Positions 10,182 through 19,840 of a stretch of DNA of 64,000 bases are shown one piece after another (position 1 is the stretch's first letter; each line of letters opens with the position of its first letter). The notes below the pieces were generated by a model. The model was not told the DNA's origin and did not search any database. It saw only the letters and a program-made list of their open reading frames with translations. This DNA comes from Affinundibacterium nitidum (GTDB lineage Bacteria; Pseudomonadota; Gammaproteobacteria; Burkholderiales; Burkholderiaceae_D): contig NZ_JACOFZ010000002.1 of the NCBI RefSeq assembly GCF_014284155.1, positions 1 to 64,000 of the forward strand, given 5' to 3'. Both the position numbers and the translations under genes were made by a program.

Positions 10182-12994
10182 TTACGACAAATAAAACGGT
10201 CACCGTTCAACTGAATGGTCAGCGCCGAGAATGCGCACCTGGCGAAAGTATTCTGACACTCGCTAAACGCGTTGGCGTCGAGATTCCTCATCTCTGCTTT
10301 AAGGATGGCTTGGCTACCGCGGGAAATTGCCGCGCTTGTGTCGTCGAAATTCAAGGTGAACGTACACTCGCCCCCTCTTGCTGTCGCACGGTTTCTGAGA
10401 ACATGGTAATTGAGAGCGCCAGCCCTCGCGCTGAACGAGCACAAAAGCTGGTACTTGAGTTATTACAAACCGATGCTCGTAACGAAGTGCGCGAAGAAAA
10501 GAATGAACTCACAACGTGGTCGAGAAAGATGGGAGTCACCACATCACGCTTTCCTGCTCGCTCGACGATCAACAAAGATCAATCTCACCCTGCGATTCAA
10601 GTGAATCTCGATGCGTGCATCTTATGTACACGGTGCGTACGCGCTTGCCGAGAAACACAAGTCAATGATGTGATCGGCTTAGCGTTCCGTGGTTCACATG
10701 CGCAAATTGTGTTTGATATGAAGAGCGACATGGGGGACTCGACTTGCGTGGCCTGCGGCGAATGTGTGCAGGCCTGCCCGACCGGCGCCCTGTTACCTGC
10801 GAACCCTGTAGCACAGCAAATTCCAGAAAAGACGGTCGATTCCGTATGTCCTTATTGCGGTGTAGGCTGCCAGTTGAGTTACCAAGTCAAGGACAATACG
10901 ATTATTAGTGTTGAAGGACGGGATGGGCCAGCGAATCACCAGCGTCTATGTGTTAAAGGGCGCTATGGTTTTGACTATGCTCAGCATCCTCAACGCTTAC
11001 GCACACCATTGATTCGTCGTGCAGATGCGCCCAAACGTTCAGACATGCAAATGGATCCCGAACGCATCATGGACATTTTCCGTGAAGCGACTTGGGATGA
11101 AGCACTTGCGCTTGCTGCAGGTAAATTAAAATCCCTACGCGACACTCATGGCAAAGCTAGCCTAGCTGGTTTTGGTTCAGCCAAAGGAAGCAACGAGGAA
11201 GCCTACCTCTTCCAAAAATTAGTTCGCATCGGATTCGGCACTAACAACGTCGACCACTGCACCCGTTTATGCCATGCCTCATCGGTCGCCGCTTTGTTAG
11301 AGGGGATTGGTTCCGGTGCAGTATCCAACCCGGTGATGGACGTGGATAAAGCCGAGGTTATCATCGTCATTGGCGCAAATCCTACGGTCAATCATCCTGT
11401 TGGCGCAACGTGGATCAAAAATGCTGTCAAGAATGGAGCAAAGCTAATTGTCTGCGATCCACGCCGTTCAGACATGGCGAGGATGGCACATCGTTTCTTG
11501 CAATTTCATCCTGATACTGACGTCGCCATGCTCAATGCCATGATGCATGTAATTATTGAGGAAGACCTACTTGACCACGAGTTCATAAAGGCGCGTACAA
11601 CTGGCTTCGAGGCAATCAAAGAGAACGTTAAAACGTACACGCCTGAGGCGATGGCACCGATTTGCGGCATTCCAGCAGAAACTTTGCGTGAAGTCGCGCG
11701 CCTCTATGCCACATCGAAAGGTTCAATGATTTTATGGGGGATGGGCGTTTCACAACACATCCATGGCACTGATAATGTACGCTGCCTCATCGCTTTAGCG
11801 TTAATGACCGGTCAAATTGGCAAGCCTGGTGCTGGATTGCATCCTTTACGTGGTCAGAACAATGTACAAGGCGCGTCAGACGCTGGTTTAATTCCGATGA
11901 TGTTCCCTGACTACCAACGCGTGGTAACACCTGGTGTCACTGCAAAATTTGAGCTGGCATGGAAACTCGCGCCCGGCACTCTCGACACGAAGCCGGGATT
12001 AACTGTCGTCGAAGTCATGCATGCGATCCAACATGGTGATATCCGCGGTATGTATATCATGGGTGAAAATCCAGCGATGTCCGACCCTGATGTCAACCAT
12101 GCACGGGACTCGCTATCCAAGCTTGAACACTTGGTCGTGCAAGATATCTTTTTTACCGAGACAGCCTACTACGCGGATGTGATCCTACCGGCGTCCGCAT
12201 TTCCAGAGAAAACAGGTAGTTTTACCAATACCGATCGCACGGTTCAATTAGGTCGACAAGCGATTGATCCACCAGGTGATGCGAAGCAAGATCTGTGGAT
12301 CATCCAACAGATGGGGCATGGCCTTGGCTTGGATTGGAACTATCAGCACGTCTCTGAGGTATTTGAAGAAATGCGCCATACAATGCCAAGCATCGCCGGC
12401 ATAAGTTGGAAACGTTTGGAAAATGAAGGCGCAGTTACCTACCCATGTTTACACGAGGAAGATATGGGGCAAGCGGTCGTTTTCACCGAGAACTTCCCGA
12501 CGGCAGATGGTCGCGCAAAATTCGTGGCCGCAGACTTAATCCATGCAGCGGAAAAGCCCGATTCTGAATATCCTATGGTCTTAATCACCGGGCGGCAATT
12601 GGAACATTGGCATACTGGCAGCATGACGCGCCGAGCTAGTGTACTCGATGCCATTGAGCCAGACCCAATCGCTTCGATACATGCGGATGATCTGGCGAAG
12701 CTCGGTGGTAAGCCAGGAGATTTAATCACTTTAGAATCACGTCGGGGTCAGGTTTCTTTGTATGCCCGTGTCGACAATAGCTCTCCTCGAGGCGCTGTCT
12801 TTGTTCCCTTCTGCTATTATGAGGCGGCGATCAACCGTTTGACCAATGCGGCGCTTGATCCCTTCGGAAAAATTCCAGAATTCAAATACTGTGCGATCAA
12901 AATCCACCTCGGAGGAACTCCACCTGTACAGACTAGCTTTGGCGGTGGTCAGGCAATTCTGAAACGTGGATCGGTGTTAAAGGAAACCGTATAA
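10178..12994 (+). CDS. fdsA: NAD-linked formate dehydrogenase catalytic subunit
   Basis: About 938 residues. It oxidises formate to CO2 at a bis-MGD molybdenum (or tungsten) centre. N-terminal to C-terminal: a NuoG-like 2Fe-2S domain (CRACVVEIQG and nearby cysteines), two ferredoxin 4Fe-4S sites (CILCTRCVRACRETQ; CVACGECVQACPTGA), a further 4Fe-4S site at CPYCGVGCQLSY, then the molybdopterin domain. The residue in the Sec/Cys metal-ligand position is a cysteine, within DHCTRLCHASSV. The true start is the ATG at 10178 with AAGGAG upstream; the frame extends further left inside the previous gene but without need. No fdhD (fdsC) or fdsD gene follows. Confidence 0.93.
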   Translation: MITTNKTVTVQLNGQRRECAPGESILTLAKRVGVEIPHLCFKDGLATAGNCRACVVEIQGERTLAPSCCRTVSENMVIESASPRAERAQKLVLELLQTDARNEVREEKNELTTWSRKMGVTTSRFPARSTINKDQSHPAIQVNLDACILCTRCVRACRETQVNDVIGLAFRGSHAQIVFDMKSDMGDSTCVACGECVQACPTGALLPANPVAQQIPEKTVDSVCPYCGVGCQLSYQVKDNTIISVEGRDGPANHQRLCVKGRYGFDYAQHPQRLRTPLIRRADAPKRSDMQMDPERIMDIFREATWDEALALAAGKLKSLRDTHGKASLAGFGSAKGSNEEAYLFQKLVRIGFGTNNVDHCTRLCHASSVAALLEGIGSGAVSNPVMDVDKAEVIIVIGANPTVNHPVGATWIKNAVKNGAKLIVCDPRRSDMARMAHRFLQFHPDTDVAMLNAMMHVIIEEDLLDHEFIKARTTGFEAIKENVKTYTPEAMAPICGIPAETLREVARLYATSKGSMILWGMGVSQHIHGTDNVRCLIALALMTGQIGKPGAGLHPLRGQNNVQGASDAGLIPMMFPDYQRVVTPGVTAKFELAWKLAPGTLDTKPGLTVVEVMHAIQHGDIRGMYIMGENPAMSDPDVNHARDSLSKLEHLVVQDIFFTETAYYADVILPASAFPEKTGSFTNTDRTVQLGRQAIDPPGDAKQDLWIIQQMGHGLGLDWNYQHVSEVFEEMRHTMPSIAGISWKRLENEGAVTYPCLHEEDMGQAVVFTENFPTADGRAKFVAADLIHAAEKPDSEYPMVLITGRQLEHWHTGSMTRRASVLDAIEPDPIASIHADDLAKLGGKPGDLITLESRRGQVSLYARVDNSSPRGAVFVPFCYYEAAINRLTNAALDPFGKIPEFKYCAIKIHLGGTPPVQTSFGGGQAILKRGSVLKETV

Positions 12995-13004
12995 AGGAAA
13001 CGAT

Positions 13005-13466
13005 ATGAGTAAAATGATTCTCGAGCAAGCCCGCAGCCTTGGGCAACAACAAGGCCTTCCTTACGCTGGCGCCATGTTACCAGAGGCAGCTTATGCGCTA
13101 TTACAGGAAGATACAGAGGCAGTCTTAGTCGACGTTCGTACAAATGCAGAACGTGATTGGGTGGGGCGAGTCATCATCGACGAAAGCCAACATCGGGCGG
13201 TGCAATGGAGTCTATACCCTGGCGGCTCTCCGAATCCAGACTTCCTGGTACAACTGCAGGAAGCGGTTCCAAACAAGAATACCGTTGTCGTATTTTTATG
13301 TCGATCTGGAGTGCGATCTCGTCATGCGGCAAAACTCGCCACTGAACATGGTTACACATCTTGTTTCGATATTCTGCAGGGCTTTGAGGGTGATAAAGAT
13401 CACCATGCCCACCGAAAAACAATTGGTGGTTGGTGCAGTGCTAACCTGCCGTGGGTAGGAGCGTAA
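13005..13466 (+). CDS. rhodanese-domain sulfurtransferase
   Basis: A 153-residue single rhodanese domain. The strand VLVDVRTNAERDWVGRV and the active-site loop CRSGVRSRHAAKLA, whose cysteine would carry the persulfide, are intact. It starts 10 bp after fdsA with AAAGGAAACG ahead of the ATG, so it belongs to the same operon. Formate dehydrogenases need sulfur transfer to their molybdenum cofactor, a job normally done by FdhD; a rhodanese here could take part in that, but this is inference from position only. Confidence 0.8.
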   Translation: MSKMILEQARSLGQQQGLPYAGAMLPEAAYALLQEDTEAVLVDVRTNAERDWVGRVIIDESQHRAVQWSLYPGGSPNPDFLVQLQEAVPNKNTVVVFLCRSGVRSRHAAKLATEHGYTSCFDILQGFEGDKDHHAHRKTIGGWCSANLPWVGA

Positions 13467-13511
13467 GCTGGCTCAACCACAACAAGTTATTACATGGTCT
13501 TCTGCTTGGGC

Positions 13512-14096
13512 TTATTCTTTGATTGCTTCAACGCTGAAAGATAAGCTCACTTCATCGCTCACAAATGGTGTGAAGCGTCCTAGATCAAAGTCGCTACGCA
13601 AGATTTTCGCGCTGCCGTTCGCACCACACGCGTTCTTAAAATACAGTGGCATAAACCGACAATTAAACTGTGAAAGCTCGACGCGAATATTGCGACTGAT
13701 ATTCTTGATCGTTAACTCGCCCTCGAGCGCGATTGGTTTTTTATCTTCACCAAAAACAATGTTGGTCGACTTAAAAACAATCTTTGGGTATGTCCCAGTG
13801 TCGAAAAAACGAGAGGATCGAAGCGCACTGTCAAATACTGAACTACCGGTGCTAATTGATGCCGCATCAATTTCAATCAATATACTTCCACTACGATTGT
13901 CAAAATCAATCTCGATTGAGCCCGAATTACGATCAAAGCGGCCGCGTTGGAGTGAAAGCCCCCAATGGTTGTATTCGAATGTTGAATAGGTGTGTTCTGG
14001 ATCGATCTTGTAACGATCAGCAGCAACAGCGAACCGCTCAGGCACTATTAAGCTGAGAAACAAGAGGATAAACAAGAAGCTTGCTCTGAAAATCAT
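13512..14096 (-). CDS. exported YceI-family protein
   Basis: About 194 residues with an N-terminal signal peptide (hydrophobic FLFILLFLSLIV, cut after AVAA) followed by a YceI lipocalin-like beta barrel: YKIDPEHTYSTFEYNHWG at the start and repeated beta segments such as GSIEIDFDN and VELSQFNC. YceI proteins are periplasmic and bind long isoprenoid or fatty-acid-like molecules. The ATG at 14096 is preferred; the longer frame would begin with a TTG. It is transcribed alone toward the formate dehydrogenase operon. Confidence 0.85.
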   Translation of the reverse strand: MIFRASFLFILLFLSLIVPERFAVAADRYKIDPEHTYSTFEYNHWGLSLQRGRFDRNSGSIEIDFDNRSGSILIEIDAASISTGSSVFDSALRSSRFFDTGTYPKIVFKSTNIVFGEDKKPIALEGELTIKNISRNIRVELSQFNCRFMPLYFKNACGANGSAKILRSDFDLGRFTPFVSDEVSLSFSVEAIKE

Positions 14097-14149
14097 GACG
14101 TAAATGTTCGTTGAAAAATACAATCGAATGATCGGTACTCACTATCAAG

Positions 14150-14454
14150 TTGCATTTGCACCGATCCTAGTTATAGATGCATGCTGGATTTGTAGAGCAA
14201 TTAAAATCAACTCTACATCTTTAACGTGAATAAAAAGTTAATACACAATCGCAACATCAAATCTTATCGTCACGTGGAAAGTGCAATTCAACCCAAATTT
14301 CCTGCCGTTTGTCCCAAATACATTGCTTCAACTCTAACAGACGATCACACTACACTTGATTCAATTGTACGTGAAAGTCTCAAGCTGAAGTACACATTGT
14401 TTCAACCTCCCTTTTTCGTCATCCCGACCTTCCGTCGCGATGACGATTTTTTTT
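14150..14454 (+). ncRNA. candidate small RNA with terminator
   Basis: This part of the 410-bp gap 14097-14506 has a possible promoter on the plus strand (TTGCAT at 14150-14155, 16 bases, TATAGA at 14172-14177) and, at 14416-14454, a stem TCGTCATC / GATGACGA followed by eight T. No plus-strand gene is upstream that would need this terminator, and the 82-codon frame starting at 14226 runs past it. A transcript of about 270 nt is therefore possible. Its existence is inference. Confidence 0.35.
14416..14454 (+). terminator. Rho-independent terminator without an obvious gene
   Basis: Stem TCGTCATC (14416-14423) pairs with GATGACGA (14439-14446) and is followed by a run of T. The polarity fits the plus strand only, so it does not serve the neighbouring minus-strand genes. 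Confidence 0.7.
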
Positions 14455-14506
14455 GCCTTACGCCTTTTTTGTAGGACCAGTATAGGCAGGAGTATGCGCC
14501 ATTGCT

Positions 14507-15526
14507 TTAACGACGTTGCTTTAAGAAACGAACCAATAAATCACCAAAATCGGCAATGTTCTTGTTACTAATAATATCCAGTGTGTCGTTAGCCGTGTGC
14601 CATTCTGCGAGATTGGTCCAATCGATAATATGAACGAATGGCACTCCGAGCTGGGCAAACGGTAGATGGTCATCTTCAATCAAAAGATTAACGGATGTAA
14701 TTTTGGTAGTACTCCTTTGAGCCAACAGCTTTTGTGCTAACTGAGAATTAGAGCCTCGAGTGATGAACAAATTTTGTTCCTTGTGACCAATCATGTCGAT
14801 GATCAATAAGGCCTTTATTGGAAGACCTTTATAGGCGATACCATCAAATTGCTTTTCAAGATTCGCAGCAAAAGCTCGCGATCCATGAATATTATCTTGT
14901 ACACCTAGCAGTCGTTCACCGTCGTTCCAATCCGCTAAAGTAGCCTCTTCGCCATCGAAGAAAGCGAGGCCAACAGTACAATCTAGAAACCGCCCCGCGT
15001 CATTACTTACTGTACGATTACTCGCTTCTGCTTTTCGTAATACCGATACAACGCGGGCCAACTCTAACATCGCCGCAGTTGAAGAACCGCCATCGTTCGC
15101 CCCCACAAACTTCATATTGGCGTACGGCTTGGTGTCATAGTGTCCGCCAATCAAAACAAGACAGCGATCACTCCCCTTCGACAAGGCAATAAGGTTTTCG
15201 CCTTCGACCTCCTTAACTGGGGTGGCCTTCTTATCTTTGCCACCTAATTTTTCTGACGCTGTGTTAGGAATCTTGGTCTTAAACTTCTGTACTTGAACAT
15301 CCCAGCCTTCTCGACTCAGATTTGCCCGCAGTTCTTGCGTATATTTTTTTTGCTCAAAGCTCGCCATTGGGTGCGGCGCTTTGACAAAGCGCTTCATCGC
15401 TTGGTCAATCTTCTCGACACTAAACAATGCGGCGTCTTGTTCGAACTCAAATGCGAATGCGGAGGACATCAACACTGAAGTTACGCAAGCCAAGCCTAAA
15501 AATTTTTTCACAAATACTACCGACAT
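14507..15526 (-). CDS. exported M28-family zinc enzyme, glutaminyl-cyclase-like
   Basis: A 339-residue protein with a signal peptide (LACVTSVLMSSAFA). The M28 metal ligands and neighbours are visible: GGHYDTK (His129, Asp131), GANDGGSS (Asp145), FFDGEEA (Glu193, Glu194) and EWHTANDTLD (His310). The stretch FFDGEEA…HGSRAFA and DDHLPFAQLGVPFVHIID resembles glutaminyl-peptide cyclotransferases, the single-zinc branch of M28 that makes N-terminal pyroglutamate, so either an aminopeptidase or a cyclase is possible. AAGGAG stands six bases before the ATG. Transcribed alone. Confidence 0.82.
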   Translation of the reverse strand: MSVVFVKKFLGLACVTSVLMSSAFAFEFEQDAALFSVEKIDQAMKRFVKAPHPMASFEQKKYTQELRANLSREGWDVQVQKFKTKIPNTASEKLGGKDKKATPVKEVEGENLIALSKGSDRCLVLIGGHYDTKPYANMKFVGANDGGSSTAAMLELARVVSVLRKAEASNRTVSNDAGRFLDCTVGLAFFDGEEATLADWNDGERLLGVQDNIHGSRAFAANLEKQFDGIAYKGLPIKALLIIDMIGHKEQNLFITRGSNSQLAQKLLAQRSTTKITSVNLLIEDDHLPFAQLGVPFVHIIDWTNLAEWHTANDTLDIISNKNIADFGDLLVRFLKQRR

Positions 15527-15710
15527 ACAAACTCCTTCAAGATACGATCAGGAAACGCCAATATTGAAACGAATTGTAATTTAAAAATGCCACACTATAA
15601 GGCTTTTAACTTCGCACCACATTACAATTTGTAACGACCTGTTGAGATAAGTGGCATTAAACTGAATTACCAAAACAACTGCAGTCCCCAACATTCTTCT
15701 CACACCCAAC

Positions 15711-18080
15711 ATGCTTATGACAAAATCCTTTTTATTGCGCACTTGCAATTTCGATAGTGTCACTACATCCATCGTCTTATGCCTTACCTTAACAGCCTGT
15801 GGCGGATCTATAGAAGAAGATCGGCAAACCTTCAGTTCACCAATGGCACCGACGCCCATAATCGGCGTACCTACGTTTAACAAAACGCGCGACAGTTATA
15901 CCATTTCACGCAATGCCAGCAGCATTTCGATTACAGATAGAACAACTGCTTCTTCTACAACACTACCAGCATCGACGGCAGCGGTTCAATTTAGCGATTT
16001 CAAGTTAAACTTTTTGGCGGCCGATGTCTCACAACTAGTGAACATGAATAGCCAGAATCAAATTATCGAGCTCTATATTGCATTTTTCAATCGCATTCCT
16101 GATGCTGATGGACTCGCATATTGGATAGAAGAGCTAAAAAAAGGCCAAACGCCAGAAGCTATCGCGAATAACTTCTACAATGCAGCCATCCTTTATAGTG
16201 CACAAACAGGCTATAACGCCAACATGAATAACAGCGACTTTGTTCGCATTATCTATCAGAACGTACTAGCCCGCACAGGACCAACGGCGCCGACTGACAC
16301 TGAAGTCAATTATTGGGCAACGCAACTAGACCAAGGAAAAATAAGTCGCGGTGGGTTAGTGATCAGTATGCTGACGTCTGCACATACGTTCGAAGGCGAT
16401 CCGACCTATGGCTGGGTGCCACAACTCCTCAATAACAAAATTACTGTCGCCAATTATTTCTGCCTTCAGCAAGGCTTAAACTATCTTAGTCCAGAGCTCT
16501 CTATTACAAAAGGGATGGCAATCGCTGCAGCCGTGACGCCATCAGATACTGCCGCTGCTATGACCCTTATTGGCGTCAATGACAGCGGCTTCAATCTTTT
16601 CTCGTCAGCGACGAATAAGGTAAGCATTCTCAAGTTAAATGCTATACCAAATCCGACTGGCATACGTTTCGGTTTTTGGGAAACATTTTCAAGACAAGAC
16701 GTAACTTTAGCGAGTATGGGAAAGAGGCCTACGAGCCGAGTAGGATTTGATAGTTGGGCATCAATTGAAACTAGCAAAGGAATTTATGACTTCACCGGTT
16801 TCGATGCCAGTAACAGTGCGGACAATTATCGACGAGTGCATCAGTATGGCGAGAGCATTTACGGCGCTATCAACATAGCCTTCTCTGCCGAAATTACCCC
16901 TGGTAAACAGGCCATACCAACATTTTATAATGGGCGAATAACGGATCCTGAAACGCGTCAAGCTGCCAAAAATTTCCTAGCAGCATACGTGCAACACATG
17001 CTGAAACTAGTCGGCAGTCTAACGCTAACTATTGACTACGAAATCATGAGCAATTATCGATTATCGGCGGCAGGTAGTGAGGCTCGCGCCAATGAGTGGG
17101 CTGATTGGTATGTGGAAGCAGCAGCCGTCGCACGCAAAGCGGCAGCAGAGATCGGGATGTCTGACCGTCTCAAACTACAACCCATCGTCAATAGCAACCC
17201 ACTTGATCCTAGCAGCCCAATTAGCAAAGGAAAAGAGTACAACAATTGGCTCGTTCGCGTAGTTGCTGCTTCAGACTCTTTAGCCTTAGATACCTACCAC
17301 AGCGATCCCTCACTTCCGAACACAGATCCTAAACGCACATTCGACATCATCAAATTTTGGATTGACAATTTTTCTGCGGGAAAAGATGTCATTGTCACTG
17401 AAAATGGCTTCAATTCGGTGACACAAGTCATACCAAGTATCACGCGAGCAGATCGAGATTGGAAGACGACAGGGACAGAAGCGGATCAGGCCGAATACTA
17501 TCGACTTCTGTTCGCACAACTTGCCGACGCGAACAAAAAGGACGGCATCTTTCATAATCAACTTAAATCATTTAACCTCTGGAGCATACTGGACAATCCA
17601 GTGAAGCCAGCCACGGATGAAGATCGATATTTTGGTTTAATCCGGCTTGACGGCACAGAAAAGCCAGCGGCTTCGGTCGTCAGAGAAGCGATTCGTCAAT
17701 ATGAAAATGACGCCTTTTCACGCCCTTGGAATTTGACAGGATTAGGTACGGACGTCACTAGTCTACTGAGCACAAACACTAGTACGCCAATCAATCTCAC
17801 CTACAGCAATGGGGATCAATTTGAATTTCTACGCTATAGCGAAAATAATCTGCCTTCGGCGAAGCAGTATTTACTCAACCTCGCCCTCACAAACTCCGCC
17901 AATGTAATCCTCTGCTTTAACGGCAATCAATGCATATATCAAGAAGGAAAAGCAAGCTACAGTATTGATGTCAGCAAATTTATGCGGCCCAACACAACTA
18001 ACACCATGGACATTTATTTCACAAATGCTGTATTCCCTGCGATCACCTCTATCAAGGGATTGCAGCTAAAAAAACTTTAA
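15711..18080 (+). CDS. lipoprotein with DUF4214 and glycosidase-like domains
   Basis: A 789-residue predicted lipoprotein: the lipobox LTAC ends at Cys30. Residues ~105-215 carry DUF4214 features (LYIAFFNRIPDADGLAYWIEEL and a second related stretch IIYQNVLARTGP), a module often found in secreted and S-layer-like proteins. Residues ~320-690 resemble a (beta/alpha)8 glycoside hydrolase: possible acid/base glutamate in IDYEIMSNY and nucleophile in VIVTENGFNS, with GIFHNQLKSFNLWSILDN near the end of the barrel. A beta-rich C-terminus follows. The joining of DUF4214 with a glycosidase-like barrel is unusual. The substrate is unknown; the gene stands alone and converges on msbA. Confidence 0.6.
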   Translation: MLMTKSFLLRTCNFDSVTTSIVLCLTLTACGGSIEEDRQTFSSPMAPTPIIGVPTFNKTRDSYTISRNASSISITDRTTASSTTLPASTAAVQFSDFKLNFLAADVSQLVNMNSQNQIIELYIAFFNRIPDADGLAYWIEELKKGQTPEAIANNFYNAAILYSAQTGYNANMNNSDFVRIIYQNVLARTGPTAPTDTEVNYWATQLDQGKISRGGLVISMLTSAHTFEGDPTYGWVPQLLNNKITVANYFCLQQGLNYLSPELSITKGMAIAAAVTPSDTAAAMTLIGVNDSGFNLFSSATNKVSILKLNAIPNPTGIRFGFWETFSRQDVTLASMGKRPTSRVGFDSWASIETSKGIYDFTGFDASNSADNYRRVHQYGESIYGAINIAFSAEITPGKQAIPTFYNGRITDPETRQAAKNFLAAYVQHMLKLVGSLTLTIDYEIMSNYRLSAAGSEARANEWADWYVEAAAVARKAAAEIGMSDRLKLQPIVNSNPLDPSSPISKGKEYNNWLVRVVAASDSLALDTYHSDPSLPNTDPKRTFDIIKFWIDNFSAGKDVIVTENGFNSVTQVIPSITRADRDWKTTGTEADQAEYYRLLFAQLADANKKDGIFHNQLKSFNLWSILDNPVKPATDEDRYFGLIRLDGTEKPAASVVREAIRQYENDAFSRPWNLTGLGTDVTSLLSTNTSTPINLTYSNGDQFEFLRYSENNLPSAKQYLLNLALTNSANVILCFNGNQCIYQEGKASYSIDVSKFMRPNTTNTMDIYFTNAVFPAITSIKGLQLKKL

Positions 18081-18088
18081 AGGCAGAA

Positions 18089-19825
18089 CTACACTGAAAA
18101 CTGCAAACGATGTAAATTGGCATAGGCAGAATCTCGCGCTAACAATTCAGCATGAGTGCCGACCTCAACGACCTTACCATCGACTAACACCACAATTCGA
18201 CTTGCGCGTTCAATCGTTGATAGGCGGTGGGCAATCACTAAAGTCGTTCGCCCTTGCATCAACTCATCAAGTGCCGCCTGCACCGCACGTTCTGATTCAC
18301 TGTCAAGCGCCGAGGTCGCTTCGTCAAGAATCAAGATCGATGCATTTTTGTAGATCGCACGTGCAATTGCCAAACGTTGGCGCTGTCCACCTGAGAGACG
18401 CATGCCATTATCACCAATTGTCGTATTCAAGCCATCAGGCATTTCATTGATCAAGTCACGTAAATAGGCGGAGTCAATTGCATAATCAATACGTTGTTGA
18501 TCTGGTGCCGCGTCGCCATAGGCAATATTGGCGGAGATAGTGTCATCAAACAAAACTACGTTCTGGCTGACCATGGCAATTTGTTGTCGCAGACTCTTAA
18601 GAGAAAGCTCAGACAACGGCATGCCGTCTAATAAGATCTCACCATGATTCGGTTCATAAAAACGTGGTACCAAATTCACCAGTGAGGTTTTCCCACCACC
18701 TGACATGCCGACCAATGCGATAGTTTCACCAGCAGCGATGTCCAGATTAATATTACTGAGAGCAGTTTGTTCTTGCCCCGGGTAGGCAAACTCGATTGTA
18801 CGAAAACTCAGCTGCCCTCGCGCACGTCCTTCTATCGTTCGACCTGTCTCTAGCTCTGCTTCAGTATCGACCATACCAAACACGGATTCCGCCGCGGCCA
18901 TCCCGCGCTGGATTGGCCCGTTCAAATCTGCCAAGCGTTTTAGCGGTGTTAACAGCATCATCATCGCGGTGATGAACGTAACAAAGTCACCCACGGTCGT
19001 CGCATCTTTACGGGCTTGTGCTAGCGCCAACATGATCACGACAGCAACTGCAATTGACGCAAGGATTTGTGTCAATGGAGTTGTAAAGGAAACGGCCACC
19101 GTACTCTTCATCGTGTAGCTTCCGAGCTTACGATTCTTTTCTTCAAATCGTTTCTGTTCGTAATCTTGGCCGCCGAAGATACGTATCACCTGATGCGCAC
19201 GAGTCGATTCTTCGATCACTTGCGTCAACTCACCATTCACTTCGAGTGATTGTTGATTCAATTTTCGCAAGCGTTTACTAACTCCTCGCACTAACAGCGT
19301 CATTCCTGGAATTAAAATGATCGTGACCAAGGTCAACTTCCAGTTTAACCATACTAGATACCCCATCAAAGCAATTACGGTAAGTGAATCACGAAACAGC
19401 GTCGTAATCGACACCTTGATCATTTCAACGATTTGCTGCGCCTCAAACATGATGGTGTTGATGATACGACCGCTGCTTTCTGCATGATAAAAGCCGACCG
19501 GTACATGCAATAATTTCGAAAAAATCTTGGCACGTAGCTCGTTCAACAAATTCACAGTGATGCGGCTCATCAAGTAGCTTGTCGTGAAGGTACAAAATCC
19601 ACGAACAACAAAAATACCTATCAAGCCCGCTGGCACATACCACAAAGGAAAGTGCATGCGTTGACCTTGAAAGCCATGGTCCAGCAACTTACCCAAGCCC
19701 CACGGCAAAGCAAGTTCTGTCAGCGCTGTGCCTGACATCGTGATAATCGTCCAAAACAAGTACATGCCGTACTTTGACACTGAGGTCCATAATCTCTTGA
19801 TGATGGAGCTATTAATCTTTGCCAT
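18089..19825 (-). CDS. msbA: lipid A export ABC transporter MsbA
   Basis: A 578-residue half transporter: an N-terminal domain of six predicted membrane helices, then a nucleotide-binding domain with Walker A GMSGGGKTS, signature LSGGQRQRLAIARA, Walker B ILILDEATSALD and the H-loop VIAHRLSTI. Length and architecture fit MsbA, which flips lipid A–core across the inner membrane as a homodimer. It lies 15 bp downstream of an O-antigen-ligase-like gene, which supports a role in envelope glycolipids over drug export. The ATG at 19825 is the first one in the frame. Confidence 0.85.
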   Translation of the reverse strand: MAKINSSIIKRLWTSVSKYGMYLFWTIITMSGTALTELALPWGLGKLLDHGFQGQRMHFPLWYVPAGLIGIFVVRGFCTFTTSYLMSRITVNLLNELRAKIFSKLLHVPVGFYHAESSGRIINTIMFEAQQIVEMIKVSITTLFRDSLTVIALMGYLVWLNWKLTLVTIILIPGMTLLVRGVSKRLRKLNQQSLEVNGELTQVIEESTRAHQVIRIFGGQDYEQKRFEEKNRKLGSYTMKSTVAVSFTTPLTQILASIAVAVVIMLALAQARKDATTVGDFVTFITAMMMLLTPLKRLADLNGPIQRGMAAAESVFGMVDTEAELETGRTIEGRARGQLSFRTIEFAYPGQEQTALSNINLDIAAGETIALVGMSGGGKTSLVNLVPRFYEPNHGEILLDGMPLSELSLKSLRQQIAMVSQNVVLFDDTISANIAYGDAAPDQQRIDYAIDSAYLRDLINEMPDGLNTTIGDNGMRLSGGQRQRLAIARAIYKNASILILDEATSALDSESERAVQAALDELMQGRTTLVIAHRLSTIERASRIVVLVDGKVVEVGTHAELLARDSAYANLHRLQFSV

Positions 19826-19840
19826 AAAAATTCTATTCCT

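Noticed and set aside
14226-14474. 82-codon open frame in the gap before the M28-type gene
   Set aside because: No ribosome binding site, no family resemblance, and it reads through a strong terminator.
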